64,000 bases of DNA from Mercenaria mercenaria (taxonomy: Eukaryota > Mollusca > Bivalvia > Venerida > Veneridae), in assembly GCF_021730395.1 (NCBI RefSeq), contig NC_069362.1, positions 66,729,501-66,793,500 of the forward strand, read 5' to 3'. The position numbers and the translations under genes are program-made. The notes beneath the pieces were generated by a model. That model saw only the letters and a list, made by a program, of their open reading frames with translations. It made no database searches and was not told where the DNA came from. Of the stretch, positions 59,901 to 64,000 are shown one piece after another; the first letter of the stretch is position 1, and each line of letters starts with the position of its first letter.

Positions 59901-60877
59901 CTGAACCTCATGCTATACAAAAAGAAGATGTTTACAGCTATACCAAAGTAATAAGATCTTCGGCAAAAGCTTCAGAACCCCTGCCGCCAGAAAGTCCAAT
60001 ACCAGCCCGGGAACCAACTTCTCATTCAAATGAAGGCTACGAAGTTCCAAAGGATATAAGACGATCGGCAACAGGCACTCGAGATGAAGAGAAGCATTAT
60101 CAAACAGAGCACGACCCTGTGATAGGTCCCTACAGTGATATTGGCACATCCATGTCAGATCGCCTGCAACATCTAGTAGAAGATGGTGACAAATCGAGGT
60201 TCAGCCACTACAATGTGGGAGCGATCAATTTCGCCGAGGAGGAGGGGGATGAGGAGCCAGTTCAGATGAGAGTAAAACGCCCCGACACCCCTCCTTCTGA
60301 TATACCACGTGAGAGCTTCTATTCAAAAGTTATAAAACGACCAAAATCACCACCAAATGATATACCAATAGTATCTCCTAGAGAATCAACCGAAGTTCCT
60401 CCATTAAATCTTACAAGCACAGTGAATTCACCCCGTGAGCAAAGTTACAGACCATCGACCCCTCCCAAAGATTTTCCCATTACTCCACAGTCATCTTTTA
60501 TAAGACCACGCCCTAGTACCCCTCCAACAGATTTTCCCATGACACCCAAAGATTCTGGTGTTTCTGCACGTCCAGCTACACCACCATATGATGGATTAGA
60601 CACAAGCAGGGTAGGAGAAACACAAAGGTCAACAGCAGTTGACCCGACAACAGGTGAGCCAGGATCGTTCCAGGCTCGGCAGAGGCTTATTGAAGCTCAT
60701 TTAATGAAGAATGCTCAACCAGGACCTTCAGGTAGTGGGGCTACTGCAAAACCTGCTCAAAGTTCAGTCCCTAAACCTGCATTCACCCCTGCACCTCAGC
60801 CCCCACCTGTTCCTGTTGTTACAGTAACACCAGGTGTGGTTCCCCCTGCACCTCCCCCACCCCCTCTTCCTAGATAA
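44910..60877 (+). CDS. Gene B: single-pass membrane protein with long proline-rich tail (5 exons)
   Basis: Joined exons 44910-44967, 54470-54572, 55602-56273, 59269-59290 and 59603-60877 give 709 residues in one frame. Residues 1-18 are a signal peptide (MAGTAGAALFGIVLLSAC), about 10 residues (VVDAADTTG) face outside, and 29-53 form a transmembrane helix ending CFYK. The tail has a basic start (RHRKNKHK), a His/Pro-rich part with PPPPAY at 118-123 (a WW-domain PPxY ligand), clusters KRSKYKRRER (191-200), RRSPSKHRSPSRHRHK (208-223) and RHRHRSKSRDRHHKK (252-266), tyrosines in YEVP and YSDI contexts, five RPxTPPxDFP-type repeats (511-617), and the end PPAPPPPPLPR. All splice sites are GT..AG with matching phases (1, 2, 2, 0). 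Family not recognised. Likely a membrane-anchored adaptor binding WW, SH3 or EVH1 proteins; this is inference from motifs. Same 5' plan as gene A. Confidence 0.78.
46560..47395 (+). mobile_element. LINE 3' end in gene B intron 1
   Basis: A plus-strand frame (to the TAG after 46930) reads RAIKIITKSK, LSFENRCKYHISLLVYKS and SYKAAHIWNSLPSYIK, the standard C-terminal block of a Jockey/CR1-type LINE protein. An AT-rich 3'UTR follows, ending in 'gaaaataaaataaaaataaagttattattattt' at about 47392. Only the last ~125 codons remain, as expected for 5' truncation on insertion. The kept frame is intact. Confidence 0.7.
47720..47946 (-). mobile_element. tRNA-derived SINE in gene B intron 1
   Basis: On the minus strand it begins GTGTCAGTGGCGCAATGGTTAGC (A-box) with GGGTTCGATCCCCGG (perfect B-box in a 5-bp stem). 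The body is 'gatatcccgactagtattcggtgctgggtgatttac' and 'gctggggatgtaaatatgactcctgccgtgggctcgc'. A third, distinct tRNA-SINE family in this window. Confidence 0.65.
48290..50420. repeat. 42-bp satellite array in gene B intron 1
   Basis: About 38 units of 42 bp (TTTACCAGACAGTAGCATAT then 'ggaatgttgatgcaacgtgtag') between about 48690 and 50315, with diverged units outside. Shortened units (missing 'tttaccaga' or 'caacgtgtag...') recur in several places. 42 is 14 codons, so frames with a 14-residue period appear on both strands; none is a gene. Confidence 0.92.
50421..53660. other. Gene B intron 1, plain part
   Basis: AT-rich. A 50-nt segment at 51896-51945 has a good acceptor (ttgttctgcag) and donor (TTG|GTGAGT) and an open frame in the right entry phase, but its length would break the frame into exon 2. 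No cysteine-rich ectodomain exon was found. Confidence 0.4.
53662..53695. repeat. (GAAT)n microsatellite
   Basis: Eight GAAT units in a row in gene B intron 1. Confidence 0.9.
54470..54572 (+). CDS. Gene B exon 2 (transmembrane helix)
   Basis: Acceptor ctaaaatttcag with a TCTAATC branch-site-like motif upstream, 103 nt, donor AA|GTAAGT. Phase 1 in, phase 2 out, as in gene A exon 2. Confidence 0.8.
54591..54884. repeat. 28-bp tandem array just after gene B exon 2
   Basis: About ten units of ACACGTAAACGTTGACTGCT followed by 'taatgtgt'. Every fourth unit or so is a 34-bp variant with 'gtatacgttg...aatgttaatg', so a ~118-bp block has been duplicated. It starts 18 bases past the donor. Confidence 0.9.
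54960..55590 (+). repeat. Diverged hairpin-type repeat in gene B intron 2
   Basis: Begins 'ttagctcgactgttt...aatagtagagctcttgtagtcactcttccgtcggcgtccgcgtc'. Three ~145-bp units follow ('ttttgca.gtaagca.gttt.tca', 'ttcaaacttc.cacatgtctt.ggcatc.tg.gatgac'), ending at the exon 3 acceptor region. The plan is like the other hairpin families but older. Confidence 0.5.
55602..56273 (+). CDS. Gene B exon 3
   Basis: Acceptor ttctctttcag, 672 nt, donor ATAAC|GTAAGT, phase 2 in and 2 out. Codes for residues 54-278: basic juxtamembrane part, proline- and histidine-rich part with PPAY, RS-like clusters and a DDDEED acidic patch. Confidence 0.85.
56630..58240. repeat. Old tandem repeats in gene B intron 3
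   Basis: At 56630-57110 a ~125-bp unit ('gtgtccgctc..tat.t..taaac..cttgaaggattt', 'tcagcc.tgt.ggctcaaggtcaaggtcacaactc') occurs three times. From 57390 to 58110 a looser ~130-bp pattern ('tttgacctagtgacct.actttt.atcctagatgacc') continues about five times. Decayed members of the AGGTCA-bearing repeat class. Confidence 0.55.
58340..58765. repeat. 28-bp tandem array in gene B intron 3
   Basis: About 15 units of AACCACACAAGCATTGGTAC followed by 'ctgtactg', with gcgt/gtgt/gctt subtypes. Since 28 is not a multiple of 3, all three minus frames stay open with the same repeated peptide; none is a gene. Confidence 0.93.
59269..59290 (+). CDS. Gene B exon 4 (22-nt microexon)
   Basis: Acceptor ttcatttcag, codes for (T)EISDEPQ, donor CAG|GTAACT. 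Short, but both phases fit and the acidic peptide suits the context. Confidence 0.6.
59603..60877 (+). CDS. Gene B exon 5 (main tail, stop)
   Basis: Acceptor ttctcatttcag, 424 codons and TAA. Starts VTIIRAEAEV. Ser/Pro/Thr-rich, with five RPxTPPxDFP-type repeats and a polyproline end. Clear coding signal; the antisense frame at 59913-60149 is a shadow. Confidence 0.85.
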   Translation, partial: VTIIRAEAEVNTDQTSQSRILTPPPTQTERSRASSVTEAVNALRMSVKDHLDDDNVSTSSHSSKAPSFGWTQSEQRAPDPVAGDVIFYPAGTQVETSRHTEPHAIQKEDVYSYTKVIRSSAKASEPLPPESPIPAREPTSHSNEGYEVPKDIRRSATGTRDEEKHYQTEHDPVIGPYSDIGTSMSDRLQHLVEDGDKSRFSHYNVGAINFAEEEGDEEPVQMRVKRPDTPPSDIPRESFYSKVIKRPKSPPNDIPIVSPRESTEVPPLNLTSTVNSPREQSYRPSTPPKDFPITPQSSFIRPRPSTPPTDFPMTPKDSGVSARPATPPYDGLDTSRVGETQRSTAVDPTTGEPGSFQARQRLIEAHLMKNAQPGPSGSGATAKPAQSSVPKPAFTPAPQPPPVPVVTVTPGVVPPAPPPPPLPR

Positions 60878-62520
60878 TTCCCTTAGGTAAATCAAATTTC
60901 TAACTTTATATAATGTGCTACCTTCATGTTTGTCTCTCCGGTAACCATAGTTACACTACTAGTATTTCAATACCCATACTAACAATCATCTGAAAAGATT
61001 TAAGCTGATTCGCATGTGATGCATACACAGTTACCCCTGTGACATGTAAATAAAGAACTCTTGTTATTAGATGTATATCTGCAATAGTATATGTACTGAC
61101 AATGATCATGTATGTTATATTTGCATCACCTGTTGAACACTGCTTTAACTGGTTTGTATTTATAGAAGCCATCAGTGGAAGTTATTGGTTCAGTCAAAAT
61201 AAACTTTGTGTCACACTTTTATAGCCTTTATAAATGGGGGAAATTTGCTTTTCTCGGAAATGAGGAAGGTTTTTATTTGTTGTTACTTCAAGATATTAAT
61301 GAAATGGCCACTTTTTTATTATCAGATTTCAGTTTGTACTAACGGCAAATTTAAAGTATGAACTTTATTTCAGGAAGGAATAAATTTTTAAAAAACGCAG
61401 TGACATTTTTTTTAACAAACGTATTTTAGACCAATGAACGTCTCTCTAATTATGTATTGCAAATAGCAGTATATGATCTCATGTTTTACCTGATGCATTG
61501 CAACAAATTAAATGCAAATTTTATCTTCCTGATGCAATGAAGTGTATTATATTTTCACCATTTACCAGGTGTAATAAAGTCTAGTGTGCTCATGTCACTT
61601 CTCATGTATTTACTTATTTCTTTATAGTGAATGGCTTTCAAAGCTGATTATAAGTCATGTTTAAATGTATAGAAATGTGTGTATAGTTCAATCTTATTTC
61701 AGTACAATATCATCTCTATAAAACTGTGTACTGGAGACAACACTGATTGCCAAAAACGTTATTATATACATGATAATTAAGTTACATAAACTGCAACTGT
61801 TGTTGCAGAATGTATGCACATATTATGCTCACAACATATTGTCAAAATTTCATAATACATGTACTGTTACCTGCGCCTGGGTTTTGTAATGTTTATATAA
61901 AATGTATGGTCTAAATCAAGCTCTTGATACTGTGCAATACTCTCAGAATAGCTTGAGTCAAAAATTCATTTTTATTCAGATTTTATTCTTACCAGGGTCA
62001 GTTTTTAAGTAAATAAAATGTGTATTTAAAGTAGTAAGTCTGAACATTTGAAGGTGTTGAGTGTATTTATAATATAATCAGACTTTTCCGTAAGTTATTT
62101 CATTGACTGAATCTGTTGTAGCATCTTTTGTGAGAAGTCAAAATCATGATTTTCATCATTTTTAAATTATTTGTGAAAACAGACATTTTGATTATCATTT
62201 TTGTTTACAAAATTGGGTTTTCTCTGAAAACATACATGTTTTAAGCAGTAAATGTTATTAACATGTCAGTTTTAATTTGTACAGTTATTTTCTACTCTAA
62301 ACTGCAGTGAAGTACATATTTCACTTTTTTTATTTATCAAGCATATAGATTTTTATTGCCTCAAAGAAAACTGTTTGTAATACTCCACTATACTTTATAT
62401 TACAAGATGTATTATTCATATATTTTATTTTGTGTAAGTTTTTCATATTTGTTGATTTTATCACAAATTTTATAGGAATATATCTTAAGTGGTGTATATA
62501 AATAAGTTAATAAAATTTCT
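60878..62520 (+). terminator. Gene B 3'UTR with several polyadenylation signals
   Basis: AATAAA at about 61049, 61198, 62012 and 62509. The AT-rich, repeat-free character up to about 62520 fits one long 3'UTR with alternative ends. Which signal is used cannot be told. Confidence 0.5.
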
Positions 62521-64000
62521 ACCTAAGTTTTACTTAGTCTATGCTTGGTTTACACCATTTTCCAGCAGTTAAGTTACAAATTTTCAACAGTATTATGTAA
62601 AAGGTAGCCCTAGATAGAACAAGAGGAAACTCCACAGGGTGCTCAAAATGTCAAAAAATGAAAATGCTATAGGCTCGATTTGATTGAACCTGTTTATGGA
62701 CGGTAGTGGAAATGCATGCTACCGTCCACGCCCTCTAGCCCTGGTTTGAGCAGAACATTTACACATGTTACCGGTACCAAAAAACAAGAGACATCCACAG
62801 ATGTGTTCATATGGCGGTGCACATGGAAATGTATACACTAGTATTCAATTCCACGAAAAGCGGCATATAGTCTCTAGTTAAATTTAATTGACTTGCCTTA
62901 AATGAGGAAATAAGTTCTGCTAGAGTACATCAACTGAAGCTGAAGAAGTTGGAGAATAAAATTTACCATTATCAGAACTTATATTTACAAGCTCCCAAAT
63001 CAAGGTCTTGGCAGGCAAAGATTTCGTGTTACTTAGAATAGATACCAGTAGACCCACTCTACTTTAGTAACAAAGTTTTAAGACCTAAATCAGCCCCTAC
63101 TTGCAATATATCCAGGTTTAGAATTAACCATACACATGTGACAGACAACAAAGGAAGTAAACAGTGTCCTGTTTCATCTATACACAGGTATACGCTGTCA
63201 ACTTTATAAAAGGACAGTTGAAACCTTAGCATAACTACTATTCATCCATTACTTCCCTTAGTTTGACTATAGTTAAACCTGCTTTAACAGCCACCGGTAT
63301 TTAGCCAGCACTTGCCTTCAGCAGGCACTCTACTTACTCCCAAAACTAACTTTGTTCTTATTTGTTTGCCTTCAGCAGCCACCTGTCTTCAACAGCCACC
63401 CTGTGTCATTCCCTTGACTGGCTGCTTAGTGCAGGTTTGACTGCATGTAACATTTTCAAATTTATTCCTGAACTACATATACTGTATTATATTGCTGCAA
63501 ATGGATTGTAAAAAAAAATTCCTTATTTCCTCAATAGTTTACAACTGGTTTTGTTGATCATTTTTATAATAGAAAAGTTTTATTTTACAGTATTTCTAGT
63601 GTCCTAGATTTTTAAGTTCTCTTCATCATATTATTTAGGTAGAGATTACACAAAAATGTCCATGAATGTGTGGTATACGGCTTAATGTTTCATAAACAAT
63701 TACAGTCAGAATTATAGCATCTTTCCTGTTTAATGTCTTGTGATGAAAAATAAGACCAACACTGGTCCTTTAGGTAAAGACAAGCACATCATTTTAATAA
63801 GCTTGTTGGACTGGCTCCTTTCATTAAAGTTGTTGATTCTGTAATGCTAAATGCAAAAACAGCAAAGGAAAGGAAATTAAAATTGGCCATCTTAAAAAAA
63901 CACCAATACATTAAGATCTGGACAGCAGTGTAACATTTTCTTTCTTGTCAGCCATGTGAACAGTCAAGAGAAGAATAACAACCTTTTATTAGCAAATAAT
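62521..64000. other. Repeat-bearing right flank
   Basis: Two AACAAGAG-plus-hairpin starts (62627 and 62783, the latter 'aacaagagacatccacagatgt') look like minus-strand ends of hairpin repeats. At 63265-63445 degenerate ~30-bp units ('ccttcagcagccacctgtc', 'tttaacagccaccggtattt') recur. No gene supported. Confidence 0.4.

Overview
The window is animal nuclear DNA, AT-rich and dense in repeats. The organism is most likely a bivalve mollusc, perhaps a venerid-type clam. The basis is genes with short exons and kilobase introns bounded by GT..AG sites, a V-SINE with the look of the mollusc RUDI family, foldback elements, fossils of DIRS-type retrotransposons, and many dispersed elements with terminal hairpins of a kind I associate with bivalve genomes. 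The species assignment is inference.

Layout. 1-2880: broken DIRS-like element on the minus strand. 2881-23850: gene-poor repeat land holding a decayed fibronectin-III exon (4272-4450), hairpin-ended repeats nested in one another, two large elements with ~145-bp internal repeats (8370-10231 and 15356-16934), a V-SINE in each orientation, and a second DIRS fossil (18963-21050) interrupted by a 20-bp array and cut off by a hairpin-ended repeat. 23877-37717: host gene A, five coding exons. 37718-44900: intergenic, with foldback elements, SINEs and a LINE. 44910-60877: host gene B, five coding exons, followed by a 3'UTR with several AATAAA signals up to about 62520. 62600-64000: repeat-rich, no gene seen.

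Genes A and B lie head to tail on the plus strand and have matching plans. Each has a signal-peptide exon ending in phase 1, an intron of about 9.4-9.5 kb filled with satellite arrays, a ~105-nt exon coding for a transmembrane helix and ending in phase 2, and then a long, probably disordered cytoplasmic tail. After signal cleavage each protein would have only about 5-10 residues outside the cell. I recognise neither family by name. This pair is the best candidate here for something undescribed. B's tail has a PPxY motif, two RS-like basic clusters, a five-fold RPxTPPxDFP repeat and a polyproline C-terminus. A's tail has a decapeptide repeat and a hydrophobic, PDZ-ligand-like end. Both look like membrane-tethered scaffold or adaptor proteins; their function is unknown.

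All splice models were read by eye from GT/AG sites and phase. There is no transcript evidence here. Exons hidden in the long first introns cannot be excluded.
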